DNA of 20,808 nt from positions 1-20,808 of the forward strand of contig DHLZ01000251.1 of the NCBI GenBank assembly GCA_002405515.1, written 5' to 3'. The notes beneath the pieces were generated by a model. That model was given only the letters and a program-made list of their open reading frames with translations. It had not been told where the DNA came from and did no database searches. Positions within the stretch are counted from its first letter, which is position 1. The number at the start of each line of letters is the position of its first letter. This DNA is from Planctomycetaceae bacterium UBA4655. Its GTDB lineage: Bacteria; Planctomycetota; Planctomycetia; Pirellulales; UBA1268. Shown here piece after piece: positions 8,138-17,200 of the stretch. The translations under genes and the position numbers were made by a program.

Positions 8138-8964
8138 CCCGGTGCCGGCTGGAGCCTGGAACCCGAGCCGTGGGCCGGGCGACCGAGAGAACGTTTACCA
8201 TCCGCGGCGACAACCAGGTCGCCCGCTCGACGACGACGAGCCGAGCGGACTCCGGCGGCAGGTTTCTGGTCACCGTCTCGAAGAGCCGTCGGAAGACCCG
8301 GATCTCGGGATAGACGCCCGCGTTGAAGAGGCTCTGCGACCAGGCGTTGACGTCGAGCATCGCCCACCGCTCCTCCCTCGCGAGGTGAGGCTGCAGCTCC
8401 GCGGGCAGCCGGTCCGCAGCCTCCGGCAGCATCACGATCGACGCGGCGTTCACGTTCCCTCAATAGACGTTGAACGAGAGCGCCGCGTCCCAGAGGCCGA
8501 CCGTGTGGAAGGAGGGCATGATGCCTGCGAGCGTGCGGCTTCGCGGACGTGTCGCCGCCTGAGCGGTCGTGCCCCGCGAGCAGGAGCAGCAGGAGGAAGC
8601 AGGAATAGAACGACGGCCAGAGTCGGCTTTGATCCTGCGCGAAGAGCACCACGAGCAGGGCCGCGAGCATCGTGACGGGCGTCCGCGCGAGCGGCCTCGC
8701 CATGACGGCAAGAAGCAGCGTTCCCACGAGGCCGAGGACGGCCGCATCGAGCGGCCAGGAAAACGGCGGAACGATCCCAAACAGCGGCGTCAGCGGGTAG
8801 AGCCGCGTCGAGAGCCAGAGCCTTCCCGAGAAGGCCATGCACAGGAGCATCGAGCCTGCGACGAGGCGGGCCATGGCCGCGAGCCGCCGGTCATCGCTCG
8901 CGAGGATCGAGGCGACCCGTTCCGGGAGAGCTCGTGCGGCCCGTGGAAGCTCAGGGCGCGACAT
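8115..8964 (-). pseudogene. Decayed multi-pass membrane protein gene
   Basis: The first part (8964 down to about 8560) encodes a membrane protein start with several hydrophobic segments, including FAQDQSRLWPSFYS, a pattern I associate with HTTM-like planctomycete membrane proteins. It then loses frame. A different frame carries what looks like the C-terminal domain of the same family, from LAGIMPSFHTVGLWDAALSF to about 8160, with DVNAWSQSLFNAGVYPEIRV in the middle. That frame is itself interrupted by TGA at 8460-8462, between SFNVY and GNVNAAS, where relatives probably have a Ser. The transmembrane region expected between the two parts seems to be missing. So there is at least one frameshift, one nonsense codon and probably an internal deletion. 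The start overlaps the end of the upstream PQQ-like gene by 14 bases, and the tail overlaps the convergent DUF1552 gene by 23 bases. Assembly error could explain the frameshift but hardly all three lesions. Confidence 0.7.
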
Positions 8965-10414
8965 CGCCCCGCTCCAGCTCCACGCAGACGAGCCGCTGCG
9001 GCCCCCGCACGAAGAGCAGGCCGTGCGACAGGATCGGGGCCGCCCAGGCCGGATACTTCAGGAGCACCGTCGGCTCGCTGTCGGGCCCGTCGAGCGGGGC
9101 GTGAAGCGGGATTTCGCCAAGGTCGTCGAACCGCTCGGGGGTCGCCCGGAAGACGAAGAGCGAGCCGTTTTCGAGCAGGCATAAGAAGTGCCCCTCCGCG
9201 AGGAGCAGGCTGCTGCGGCCGAGGCCCGGCTGCGACCACTTGACCTTGCCCGTCTTCCACTCGATGCACCGCAGTTCGGCGTCGCCGATGTGGCGGCCGC
9301 TGCAGCCGTAGAGGTGGCCTTCGTGGTGGATGGGGGTGCTCCAGTGGGACTGAAGGATCTTCCGCCGCTTCCTCTCGTCGTCTTCCCAGACGACCTCGCA
9401 TTTCCCCGGCTTCACGCGAAGCAGCGCCGACCCGGGGCCGTAGGTCTCGCTGATGAGCACCTCGTCTCCCACGACCACGGGATTGGCGGCGTTGACGCTC
9501 TCGAGGATCGATGCCCGCCAGGAAAAGTGGAACTCCTGCCGGCCCGCCGCCGGATCGAAGCCGATGAGACCTCCGCGGGCGAAGACGAACCCCCAGCGGC
9601 GGCCGTCGATCGTCGCGAAGGTCGGGCTCGCGTAGCTGGCCAGTTCGTCGCTGAACTGGTACCGCACGGCGCCGGTCCGCTTGTCGAAGGCCACGACGCC
9701 GGAGTCGGCGCCGCGGACGCGATCGAGCTGCCCCGGGGCCGCCTTGCGGCTCTCGGGGGGCGACCCGCCGACGTTCGCGATCAGGAGATCCCCCTCGATC
9801 ACCGGCGTGCTGCCGACGCCGAAGAAGTTCTGCACGACGCCGAACCGCTCGGTCGTGTCGATCTTCCAGAGCACCGTGCCATCGACGACCGAGAGGCAGT
9901 GGAGCATCCCCTCCGCCCCGAGGATGTAGACGCGGTCGTCGTCCACGATCGGGCAGCAACGCGGCCCGTTTTCGTAGCCGTAGAGGTCCTCGTAGGCGGT
10001 CGCGTACTCGAAATCCCAGAGCAGCTCGGCGGTCTCGGCCCGCAGGCACTCGAGCCGGTTGCGGTCGCGGACCCGCGAGAACTGGAAGAGACGTCCGCGG
10101 CTGACCGACGGCATCGCGTAGCCCGAGCCGACCGGACGGTGCCACCGCACCTTCGCCCCCCGCAGCCTCCCGTCGGCGAAGAAGCCCGTCTCGCGGCTAG
10201 TTCCGTCGCCGGCCGGCCCGAGGAATGCCGGCCAGTCCTCACCTCGACGGTGCTTGGCCCAGAGGTCGGGAGGTTCGCCGGCCGCGGCGAGCCCCGCGGC
10301 CCCCGCACACGCGAGCCCCGTGGCCGCCGCACAAGCAAGCCCCGTGAAAACCGCACACGCGAGCCATCGCTTCGAACGCCCCCGCCACTTTGCCGCCTTG
10401 AGAATGGCTTTCAT
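8951..10414 (-). CDS. Secreted PQQ-like beta-propeller protein
   Basis: This 487-residue protein starts with an export signal (about residues 1-46) followed by EDWPAFLGPAGDGTS near 59-73, a stretch typical of planctomycete PQQ-like propeller proteins. The remainder shows repeated blade signatures, with short hydrophobic strands and G-x-x-x-W pairs such as DGTVLWKID, TGKVKWSQP and AELLWDFEY. The fold is that of quinoprotein dehydrogenases and of BamB. I see no evidence for the catalytic residues of a real dehydrogenase, so a binding or scaffold role in the periplasm is as likely. The signal region is unusual: four successive eight-residue units of the type GLACA occupy residues 17-46. The stop overlaps the start of the decayed membrane-protein gene, so the pair was probably once a translationally coupled operon. 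A TATACT hexamer (10425-10430, minus strand) just before the start might be a -10 box for a nearly leaderless transcript, but no matching -35 is visible. Confidence 0.88.
   Translation of the reverse strand: MKAILKAAKWRGRSKRWLACAVFTGLACAAATGLACAGAAGLAAAGEPPDLWAKHRRGEDWPAFLGPAGDGTSRETGFFADGRLRGAKVRWHRPVGSGYAMPSVSRGRLFQFSRVRDRNRLECLRAETAELLWDFEYATAYEDLYGYENGPRCCPIVDDDRVYILGAEGMLHCLSVVDGTVLWKIDTTERFGVVQNFFGVGSTPVIEGDLLIANVGGSPPESRKAAPGQLDRVRGADSGVVAFDKRTGAVRYQFSDELASYASPTFATIDGRRWGFVFARGGLIGFDPAAGRQEFHFSWRASILESVNAANPVVVGDEVLISETYGPGSALLRVKPGKCEVVWEDDERKRRKILQSHWSTPIHHEGHLYGCSGRHIGDAELRCIEWKTGKVKWSQPGLGRSSLLLAEGHFLCLLENGSLFVFRATPERFDDLGEIPLHAPLDGPDSEPTVLLKYPAWAAPILSHGLLFVRGPQRLVCVELERGDVAP
10277..10366 (-). 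repeat. In-frame 24-base tandem repeat in signal peptide
   Basis: About 3.75 copies of a 24-base unit, seen on the plus strand as CACACGCGAGCCCCG-type units, encode the octapeptide pattern GLACAxxT/A in the signal peptide of the PQQ-like protein. The copies have diverged slightly at both DNA and protein level. Slippage could lengthen or shorten the hydrophobic segment in steps of eight residues without breaking the frame. Confidence 0.75.
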
Positions 10415-10447
10415 CGTGCCCCGGAGTATACCGCCACGAGCCGTGGC

Positions 10448-11779
10448 TCAGAGGATGACGCTGGCGAGATCGGCGAGCTCGGACCGCTCCCCCTTCTCGA
10501 GCGTCACGTGGGCGTAGATCGGCTGGCCGACCATCCGGTGGATGAGCGTGCTCAGGCCGTTGGAGAGCGCGTCGAGGTAGGGCTGGTCGATCTGGGCGAC
10601 GTCGCCGGTGAAGACGATCTTCGTTCCTTCGCCGGCCCGGGTGATGATCGTCTTCACCTCGTGGGGCGTGAGATTCTGCGCCTCGTCGACGATGAAGAAC
10701 ATCCGCTGGAGGCTGCGGCCGCGGATGTAGGCCAGCGGCGTGATCACGAGCTTCTCCGACTCCCGCATGTCGACGATCCGCTGGGCGGCCTGCGTGTCGT
10801 CGCCGCACTGGTGGCGGATCACGGTGAGGTTGTCGTAGAGCGGCTGCATGTAGGGGTCGAGCTTGTCGGCGATGTCGCCCGGCAGGAAGCCGAGGTCGCG
10901 GTTCGAGAGCGGCACCACGGGCCTCGCGAGCATGATCTGCCGGTACTTCTGACGGCACTCGAGTGCGGCCGCGAGGGCCAGGAGCGTCTTGCCGGTGCCC
11001 GCGGACCCCGCGATCGTGACGAGCTTGATCGAATCGTCGGTGAGGGCATGAAGCGCGAACGACTGCTCGGCGTTGCGGGGCGAAATGCCGTAGCAGGCGT
11101 GCTTCTCGACTCGGTGGAAGCAGCCGTCGGAGCGGCGGAACGTGGCGAGGGCCGACTTGCTGCCGTTGCGGAGCACGAAGTTCTCGTTGGCCCGCGGCGG
11201 CTCCGCCAGCGGAATCTCCGAGGCCGGAAGGACGCCGCCGGCGGCGTAGAACCGGTCGATCGCCTCCGAGGCGACCCCCTCGACGACCCGCTTGCCGGAG
11301 TAGAGCTTGTCGAATCCCTGGACCTTGTCGGAGGTGTAATCCTGCGCGCGGATGCCGAGCGACTTCGCCTTCATCCGCAGGTTCGTGTCCTTCGAGACGA
11401 GCACGACCTGCCGGGGCGACTCCCGCTCCTGGATGGCGAGCGTCGTGCTCAGGATGCGGTGGTCGGGCGTGTCCTGGAGAAACGCCTCCTGCACCCGGCC
11501 GTCGAGCCGGCCGCCGAGCACGACGCGAACCGAACCGAGCCCGTCGCCGAGCGGGCTGCCTTCCTGGGAGAGCACGTCGCCGGTGAGCGAGTCGAGCCGG
11601 CGGAGAAACGCGCGGGCCTGGAAATGGATGTCCTCGTTGCCCCGCTTGAACTGGTCGAGCTCTTCGAGCACGGTGATCGGGATCGCGACGTCGTTCTCCT
11701 CGAAATTCCGGATGCAGCCCGAGTCGTGGAGGATGACGTTCGTGTCGAGGACGAAGAGCTTCGGGCGTGGTGCGGTCAT
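10448..11779 (-). CDS. PIN domain-PhoH family ATPase
   Basis: This 443-residue protein joins an N-terminal PIN nuclease-like domain to a C-terminal PhoH ATPase, the arrangement called PhoH2 or YlaK-type. In the PIN part, FVLDTN puts an acidic metal-binding Asp at residue 12, with conserved acidic residues in LEELDQFK and SKDTN (129-133). The ATPase part has Walker A GSAGTGKT at 258-265, PVVPLSNRDLGFLPGD and Walker B FIVDEAQN near 362-369. Family members are proposed to act as RNA helicase-ribonucleases; that activity is known from homologues and not shown here. It should be cytoplasmic. The start at 11779 is supported by GGAGG (11788-11792, minus) 8 bases upstream; the frame extends to 11971, but that part is low-complexity and overlaps the lipase gene. 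It lies 33 bases upstream of the PQQ-like gene on the same strand, so they may share a transcript. Confidence 0.93.
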   Translation of the reverse strand: MTAPRPKLFVLDTNVILHDSGCIRNFEENDVAIPITVLEELDQFKRGNEDIHFQARAFLRRLDSLTGDVLSQEGSPLGDGLGSVRVVLGGRLDGRVQEAFLQDTPDHRILSTTLAIQERESPRQVVLVSKDTNLRMKAKSLGIRAQDYTSDKVQGFDKLYSGKRVVEGVASEAIDRFYAAGGVLPASEIPLAEPPRANENFVLRNGSKSALATFRRSDGCFHRVEKHACYGISPRNAEQSFALHALTDDSIKLVTIAGSAGTGKTLLALAAALECRQKYRQIMLARPVVPLSNRDLGFLPGDIADKLDPYMQPLYDNLTVIRHQCGDDTQAAQRIVDMRESEKLVITPLAYIRGRSLQRMFFIVDEAQNLTPHEVKTIITRAGEGTKIVFTGDVAQIDQPYLDALSNGLSTLIHRMVGQPIYAHVTLEKGERSELADLASVIL

Positions 11780-11895
11780 GCCGGGGGCCTCCGCCAAGGA
11801 TCGTAGCCGTCGGAACTGGCCGGCGGGATGGCGGTTTTTCCGCCGCCGCCTGGAATCGTGAAACTTTCGCGAGCGACCGACGGGGCGGCGGGCCG

Positions 11896-12804
11896 TCAGC
11901 GGCCCGAGCCGAGCAGGTCGCGGTAGCGGCCGAGATAATGGGCGGCGACCTGGTCGGTGACGCTCTTCCAAACCTCGTCAACGATCGTGCCCGCCAGCAG
12001 CCCGCTGGCCGCCGTGGACGCGAGGCCACCGAGCATGTCGGCCAGGCCGGTCATCGGCTCGCGGCCGAGCAGCCGCTCGCTCTCGACGTGGGCGAACTCG
12101 TTGGCCACGAGCGAAAACGACGGCAGCTTCGGAACCGGGTCGCGGCCGTTGACGTACCGGCGGATCCGGCCGGCGAACTCCCGGTTGAACGCCTCGCAGG
12201 CGAGGCGGTTGCCGATCATCGGCGCGCCGAACGTCACGATCTCGTGAACGTTCACGAACCGTCGCTTCAGCAGCCATCCCGCGAAGAGCGCCAGCGCCCC
12301 TCCCAGGCTGTGGCCCGTGAGCCAGACCGGCCGCTCGCTTTTCGCGATCTCCTGCTCGATCGCGGCCGAAAGCGGATCCCAGACTGCCGCGATCGCATCG
12401 ACGAATCCCTTGTGGAAGCGGGCGCCGACGCCGGCGCTCGCCAGATCGTGGCCGAGCCGGCCCTCGGGAACCACGAGCAGGTTCATCGCGTCGGTGAGCA
12501 GGATGTCCTTCAGGCCGTCGAGGCTCTCGGGCGACTCCGTGCCGCGGAATGCGACGACGATGTTCGAGGCATCGACGCCGAGCCAGACCTGTGTGTTCCC
12601 GACGCTCACGAGCCTGGCGTCGAGGCCCAGGCGATCCTCGAAGGCCGCCTTTCCCGGGCCTTCGGCCAGATAGGCGAGTTCGCTCGCTTCGCAGAGGGAA
12701 GAGGCGCTCTCGACCGATCCTTCGCCATCGGCTCGGAGCCGCGGAAGCCCGTCGTCGGCGCGGCTCTCCGGGTGCATGGGCCGTGTGGCTCGGCTAGTTG
12801 ACAT
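11896..12804 (-). CDS. Class 3 lipase-like alpha/beta hydrolase
   Basis: This 302-residue protein fits the lipase class 3 family (triacylglycerol lipase-like). The nucleophile elbow is GHSLGG with Ser at residue 166. The likely acid is Asp222 in NGRDPVPKLP and the likely base His239 in FAHVES, giving a complete Ser-Asp-His triad. FRGTE near 87-91 supplies the oxyanion-side motif typical of the family. No signal peptide or lipobox is seen, so the enzyme would be cytoplasmic; this is unusual for a lipase and suggests action on internal esters or membrane lipids. The start at 12804 has AGGAG 9 bases upstream (12814-12818, minus). The ATG lies inside the last codons of the leucine-rich-repeat gene, an 11-base overlap that points to translational coupling. 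The natural substrate is unknown. Confidence 0.87.
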   Translation of the reverse strand: MSTSRATRPMHPESRADDGLPRLRADGEGSVESASSLCEASELAYLAEGPGKAAFEDRLGLDARLVSVGNTQVWLGVDASNIVVAFRGTESPESLDGLKDILLTDAMNLLVVPEGRLGHDLASAGVGARFHKGFVDAIAAVWDPLSAAIEQEIAKSERPVWLTGHSLGGALALFAGWLLKRRFVNVHEIVTFGAPMIGNRLACEAFNREFAGRIRRYVNGRDPVPKLPSFSLVANEFAHVESERLLGREPMTGLADMLGGLASTAASGLLAGTIVDEVWKSVTDQVAAHYLGRYRDLLGSGR

Positions 12805-13462
12805 ATCGTCGCCCTCCTCGAGGAGAATCGTCCGGGGAATCCCCTGTGCCCGCTTCCTTCCAGGCCCGCAGAATCTCCGCTGGAATCCCGTTTCCCGAGA
12901 CGTCGATCTGCCGCAGCTTCGGTGGCGGAGACGCGAGGAACGCGGCCACGCCCTCGGGGGTGATCTTCGTGCGGGCGACGCGAAGCGACTCGAGCGCCGG
13001 CAGTCCGGAGAGCGCCGCAAGACCGCGGTCCGTCACCGCGGAGTCGTCGAGGGACAACTCCTTCAGTCGAGGCAGATCCCGCAGCACCGCGAGCGTCTCG
13101 TCGGTCACGTCGGGATTCGACATCTCGAGGATGGCGAGATCCGGACGCGTCGCAACGATCGAGTAGTCGGAGCGGTCCCAGCCGGTGAGCGTGAGGGCCC
13201 TCTCGCCATCGACGATCCGCTCCCGCTCCGCAAGGCCGTGAATCGCCAGATACGCCCGCTGCCACGCGAACGGCGCCGCCCCGATCACGAGCCCCGCTCC
13301 AAGCACGACGGCCGGGTTCAGGAGTCGGCGTCGCGCGGCCGAATGGCGGCCCGCCCCCCGATCCAGCCCCAGCCGCAGGATCCGGACAAGGAGCCAGAGA
13401 AGCCCCGCCGTGGAACACAGAAGCCCGAAGAGGACGAGAATGAATCCGATCTGCTCGCTCAT
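12794..13462 (-). CDS. Membrane-anchored leucine-rich repeat protein
   Basis: The 222-residue product has two N-terminal hydrophobic segments (about residues 5-28 and 49-72) separated by a basic loop. It then has a region of leucine-rich repeats from about 105 to 200, with repeated L-x-x-L-x-x-L patterns such as LKELSLDDSAVTD and LESLRVARTKIT. Repeats of this type form a curved solenoid used for protein contacts. The C-terminal tail is short and charged. The frame is open up to 13591, but that extension would run through the HU terminator hairpin and lacks membrane-protein character, so I start at the ATG at 13462; its ribosome site is weak. The last 11 bases overlap the lipase start, so the two products may work together. 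No partner can be named. Confidence 0.78.
   Translation of the reverse strand: MSEQIGFILVLFGLLCSTAGLLWLLVRILRLGLDRGAGRHSAARRRLLNPAVVLGAGLVIGAAPFAWQRAYLAIHGLAERERIVDGERALTLTGWDRSDYSIVATRPDLAILEMSNPDVTDETLAVLRDLPRLKELSLDDSAVTDRGLAALSGLPALESLRVARTKITPEGVAAFLASPPPKLRQIDVSGNGIPAEILRAWKEAGTGDSPDDSPRGGRRYVN
12814..12825 (-). promoter_or_regulatory. Palindrome containing the lipase ribosome site
   Basis: CTCCTCGAGGAG is a perfect 12-base palindrome lying within the 3' end of the leucine-rich-repeat gene. On the minus strand its AGGAG half is the Shine-Dalgarno sequence of the lipase gene. In mRNA it can form a small hairpin (4 pairs, TCGA loop) that would mask the site until ribosomes translating the upstream gene open it. 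This role is inference. Confidence 0.4.
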
Positions 13463-13568
13463 GCCGCCGACATCCTTGTCTCGGCATTGAACCTGTCTCC
13501 GCAGGTCCGGGCAAGGGGCAGGCCCGCCGAACCAAAAGCAAAGCGGGCGGCAGAGCGCGGCCGACCGC

Positions 13569-13609
13569 AAAAAAAATAAAGTGGGCGGCACCTTTCGGTG
13601 CCGCCCACT
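13569..13609 (-). terminator. Rho-independent terminator of the HU gene
   Basis: The arms GTGGGCGGCACC (13581-13592) and GGTGCCGCCCAC (13597-13608) are perfectly complementary around a 4-base TTTC loop; one further A-T pair extends the stem to 13. On the minus strand the hairpin is followed by TTTATTTTTTTT (13580 down to 13569). This is a textbook intrinsic terminator, 45 bases after the HU stop. The plus side has no T tract, so it works on the minus strand only. Confidence 0.92.
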
Positions 13610-13653
13610 GAATTCGATCGAATGGATGGTTCGACCAGGCTCTCGAACCGGAC

Positions 13654-13989
13654 TTACTGAACCATCGCCTTGAGGTTCTTCAGCGCCCGCACGCGGACCT
13701 TGACGCTCGCCGGCTTGGCCGGACGATCCTGGAGTTCGCCGGTGAACGGATTCCGCACGCCCTTCTGGGCGGGGCGGGCCGGCACGTCCCGACGCTCGAC
13801 CTTGACGAGCCCGGGGATCGAGAAAACACCGATGCTCTTCGACTTCAGAGCCTTCTGGATCTCGGTCGCGAGCGCCTCCATGACGGCGACGACATCCTTC
13901 TTCTGCAGGCCCGTGGTCTCGGAGATGGCACGCATGATCTCCGTCTTCGTCATGGGCTTCGCGCCCGACTTCTTTCCAACCTTCGACAT
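13654..13989 (-). CDS. HU/IHF-family DNA-binding protein
   Basis: This 111-residue basic protein belongs to the HU/IHF nucleoid-associated family, which binds and bends DNA as a dimer. Residues 1-13 are a Lys-rich extension. KTEIMRAISETTGLQKKDVVAVMEAL (about 15-40) forms the helical dimerisation part. The DNA-binding arm includes RNPFTGE near 84-90, with the Pro that HU inserts between base pairs. The C-terminal KPASVKVRVRALKNLK region closes the fold. It is somewhat longer than the roughly 90 residues of E. coli HU because of the basic head and an altered arm. Start at 13989: GGAG lies 7 bases upstream. The gene stands alone, with a promoter-like sequence at 14070-14097 and a strong terminator at 13569-13609, as expected for a highly expressed monocistronic gene. 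Confidence 0.9.
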   Translation of the reverse strand: MSKVGKKSGAKPMTKTEIMRAISETTGLQKKDVVAVMEALATEIQKALKSKSIGVFSIPGLVKVERRDVPARPAQKGVRNPFTGELQDRPAKPASVKVRVRALKNLKAMVQ

Positions 13990-14069
13990 TTCAAGTCTCC
14001 CGAGTGATCGTGAGCGGCAGTACCCCCACCGCGCTATGGAGCCTGGCACAACTGCCAAAAGCGTCGTCG

Positions 14070-14097
14070 ATTAGATTCTCTCAAAAGGAAATTGCAA
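14070..14097 (-). promoter_or_regulatory. Likely sigma70-type promoter for HU gene
   Basis: On the minus strand, TTGCAA (14097-14092) is followed after a 16-base spacer by TCTAAT (14075-14070), matching 4 and 5 of 6 consensus positions. Transcription would begin near 14063, leaving a leader of about 74 bases. The surrounding 60 bases are visibly more AT-rich than the neighbouring coding regions. Confidence 0.6.
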
Positions 14098-14175
14098 GGC
14101 GAAAATGCGACCTTCGCCCGAAAAATTCGTCATTCCTGCCGCGGGTGCCCGAGGCTGAAAGGGGGCAAACCCTGC

Positions 14176-14205
14176 TTGCCACCCCTCGTCGATGGGTCGT
14201 AAGAT
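14176..14205 (+). promoter_or_regulatory. Candidate promoter for giant propeller gene
   Basis: TTGCCA (14176-14181) and TAAGAT (14200-14205) match 5 and 4 of 6 sigma70 consensus positions with an 18-base spacer. The start site would be near 14212, about 33 bases before the ATG at 14245. It is divergent from the HU promoter in the same intergenic region. The match is moderate and rests on sequence alone. Confidence 0.45.
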
Positions 14206-14244
14206 GAAGTCTCGCAAACGGTTGGCATACGACTGAAGGCCCCA

Positions 14245-17200
14245 ATGATTCCCAGGATCGGGCTGGTTTTTCGCGAGGAAAAGATCCGGCCGAGGGCCGA
14301 AATCAGCCATGTTTTTCATCGGTTGCAATGCTTCTGGCCGGGCCGGAGCCTCCTGACGTTGCCGGTGATCGGGCTCCTGGCAGTGGTCTTCTCGGGACTG
14401 CCGGCGGCGGACGCGTGGGGTCAGAATCCAGCCGGCAATCAGCCCGCTGAAGCGGAAGGCGAGCCCGCTGAAGCGGAAGGCCGTGAAGCTCCCGCCGGCG
14501 ATGGGGGCGGCGATGGCGGCGAAGGTTTCGAGGACGGGCTCTATCTGCCGAGCGACCGGCAGCGGCAACGGCAGCTCGACCGCGCGATCCGCCTCCTCGA
14601 CGAAGGCCGATGGAGCGATGCCTCGACGTTGCTGGATGAAATCCTCGCAGCGGACAACGACTCGTTCCATCGTGATCGCCCGGACCGCGCGGGCAACGGG
14701 CGGAACAACGACCGCAACAATCGGCGAAACAACAACGATCGGCCGCGGGCGGTTGCTCCGCGTCGGGCCGACGCCGGGGCGGCGGGAACCTGGAAGAGCC
14801 TGAAGTCGGTCGCAGCCGACCTGATCGAATCGCTCGACAAGGAGGGACGAGAGGCGTACGAACTGCAGTTTCGCCTGCGTGCCGAACGGTCGCTCGAGAA
14901 AGCGATCGGCGATGGCGATCCGGACGCAGTCATGGCCGTCGCACGCCGATGGTTCCACACGCCCGCCGGGGGCAAGGCCGCGCTGCTCCTCGCCCTGACC
15001 GCGCTCGAGGGCGGTCAGCCGCTCGCGGCGGTCGCCTGGCTCGACAGGCTTCATTCGAGCCGCCACGCCGCCGCGTTCGAGCCGACGCTGTCGGTGATGC
15101 GGGCGATCGCCCATCGGCGGACCGGCGACCTGCCGAAGGCCGTCGCGGCGTTGGAAGATGCGAAGAAGTCTCGGCGAGTGGAGCTGCGGATCGCCGGCCG
15201 CGATCTGGTCGTCGCGTATCCGAGCGGCGGGGCCGAAGCGTGGCTCGCAGGTGTCGACGGCGTGGTGCCGCCGCGGGTTGCCCTCCGGGCTTCCGAATGG
15301 CCGATGCCCGGGGGCGACCCGACGCGAAGCACGGTGCTCGACGGGTTTCGTCCGTTGCTGGCGCCGCGGTATCGCGTGTCGCTCGCCCGCCATCCAGAGG
15401 AGGCCCGCGGATTCGAGCGGCATCGCGCGACCATGGCGGAGCAGCAGGTCCCGCTCCTCCCCGCGGGGCAGCCGCTGGCAGTGGAGGGAAGGGTGTTTGT
15501 CCACTCTTCGCTCGGCCTTTTGGCCATCGACTTCGAGACCGGCAAGCGGATTTGGATGCAGTCGGGGGCGTTCGGCGTGGCCGAAGATCCGCTCTTCATG
15601 GAAGACTCGCCCGGCATCGACCAGCAGCAGGTGGACGATCGCGTTTTCCAGGACGCGACGGCGGGAACGATCACCAGCGACGGGACCTTCGTCTTCGCCG
15701 TGGAGAATCCGCGTCAGGCCTACGCTGTTGCCGAACTGCAGGCCGCGTTTCGCAATCCGCTGAACCCGGTCCAGCCGGGATCGTCGAATGCGCTGTCGGC
15801 CTACGAGATCGGTGGCAATGGCCGATTGAAGTGGAGGCTCTCGGGCCGGGGGGCGGTGGAATCGAACGATCAGGAATCGGTCGAAATGGCCCACGAAGGC
15901 TGGTTCGTCGGTCCGCCCCTGCCGGTTGCCGGGCAGCTTTTCGTCATGGTGGAGGCGAAAGGGGGCATCCGTCTGGACGTGCTCGATTCGGCGTCGGGAC
16001 GGGCGAACTGGTCGCAGCCGCTCGCGGAACTCGACGACGGCCGTGCGATCGACAAGCCTGCCGGCCGCGAGCGTCGGTTCGCCGGGCTCACGCCGAGCCT
16101 GGCCGAAGGCGTGCTCGTCTGCCCCACGGGCGCCGGCGCCATCGTTGGCGTCGACCTCGCGACCAGGACGCTCTTGTGGGCCTACCGCTACCCGTCGTCG
16201 TCGATGGAAACGGCGGCGATCAACGGTGGCATGCTGCTGCAGGCGATCGGCCCCGGCGGCTTGGTCATCCGCCGCGGCCCGAACGGCGCGATCATCATGC
16301 AGGGCCCGGGGGCGGCACTCGCGGCCAGGAGCCAGTGGATCGACGGCACGCCCATCCTCGCCGAAGGCCGGGTCGTCGTCTCTCCGCGGGAGTCGAACGA
16401 GTTGCACTGCCTCGATCTTCGGTCGGGCAGGCTGGTCTGGAAGAGGCCTCGAAATCAGGGGCTGTACGTCGCGGGCATCCTCGATGGTCGGGTGATCGTC
16501 GTCGGCGGTCGTGGCGTGGAGGCCCTGTCGCTCGCCACCGGCGAGGCCGCCTGGAAAGAGGCAGTCTCGCTCCAGAACGCGAGCCCGTGCGGCCGAGGTT
16601 GCATCGTCAGCGGCCGACTGCTCCTGCCCACCGACAGCCCCGAGGTGATCGAGATCGATCTGGCCAACGGGAGAATGCTGGGTGGATCGGCGGGCCGCGG
16701 CGGGCAGGCATCCGGCGGGCAGGCATCCGGCACCGTCGGCAGGGCCGCCGCTGCCGGCGGGCGGGTCGCGCTGCCCGGGAACCTTGTCGCCTATCGTGGG
16801 GAAGTGATCTCGCAGACGGCTTCGTCGCTCGACGTCTACCACCAGGCGGAACCGCTGGAGAGGGCCGTGGAGACCGCGCTCTCCAAGAACGGCGGCGACC
16901 CCTGGGCGCTCTATTGGCGGGGCCAGGCGATGCTCGATCGCGGGCGGACCTCAGCCGGCATCGCCTCGGTGCAGGCCGCCCGCGAGGCCGATCCCAAGCG
17001 AATTTCCGACGAGATGGTGGCCGACACGATCCTCTTCGCGATGGAAAGAGATTTCCCGGCCGCATCCCCCCTCTGGAAGGATGCTGCGGCGTTGGCCGCC
17101 GACGCTGCGACGAAGGCTTCGGTGTTGCGGGTGGCCGTCGATGGCTTTCTGAAAGCCCGCGATCCCGCGACGGCCTGGCAGGCGTTTCGCCGGCTCGCGG

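Noticed and set aside
8460..8462. In-frame TGA as a selenocysteine codon
   Set aside because: The same gene also has a frameshift and a missing section, and no redox motif surrounds the codon. Decay is the simpler explanation.
9188..11806. 872-residue plus-strand open frame opposite the PQQ-like and PhoH genes
   Set aside because: Both minus-strand genes have clear domains and ribosome sites. The plus frame is a repetitive Arg/Asp/Val-rich mirror translation.
13463..13591. N-terminal extension of the leucine-rich-repeat protein
   Set aside because: It would begin inside the HU terminator hairpin, and the membrane-protein character starts at the ATG at 13462.
14071..16842. 923-residue minus-strand open frame
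   Set aside because: It is opposite the giant propeller gene, has no recognisable domain, and crosses the HU promoter region.
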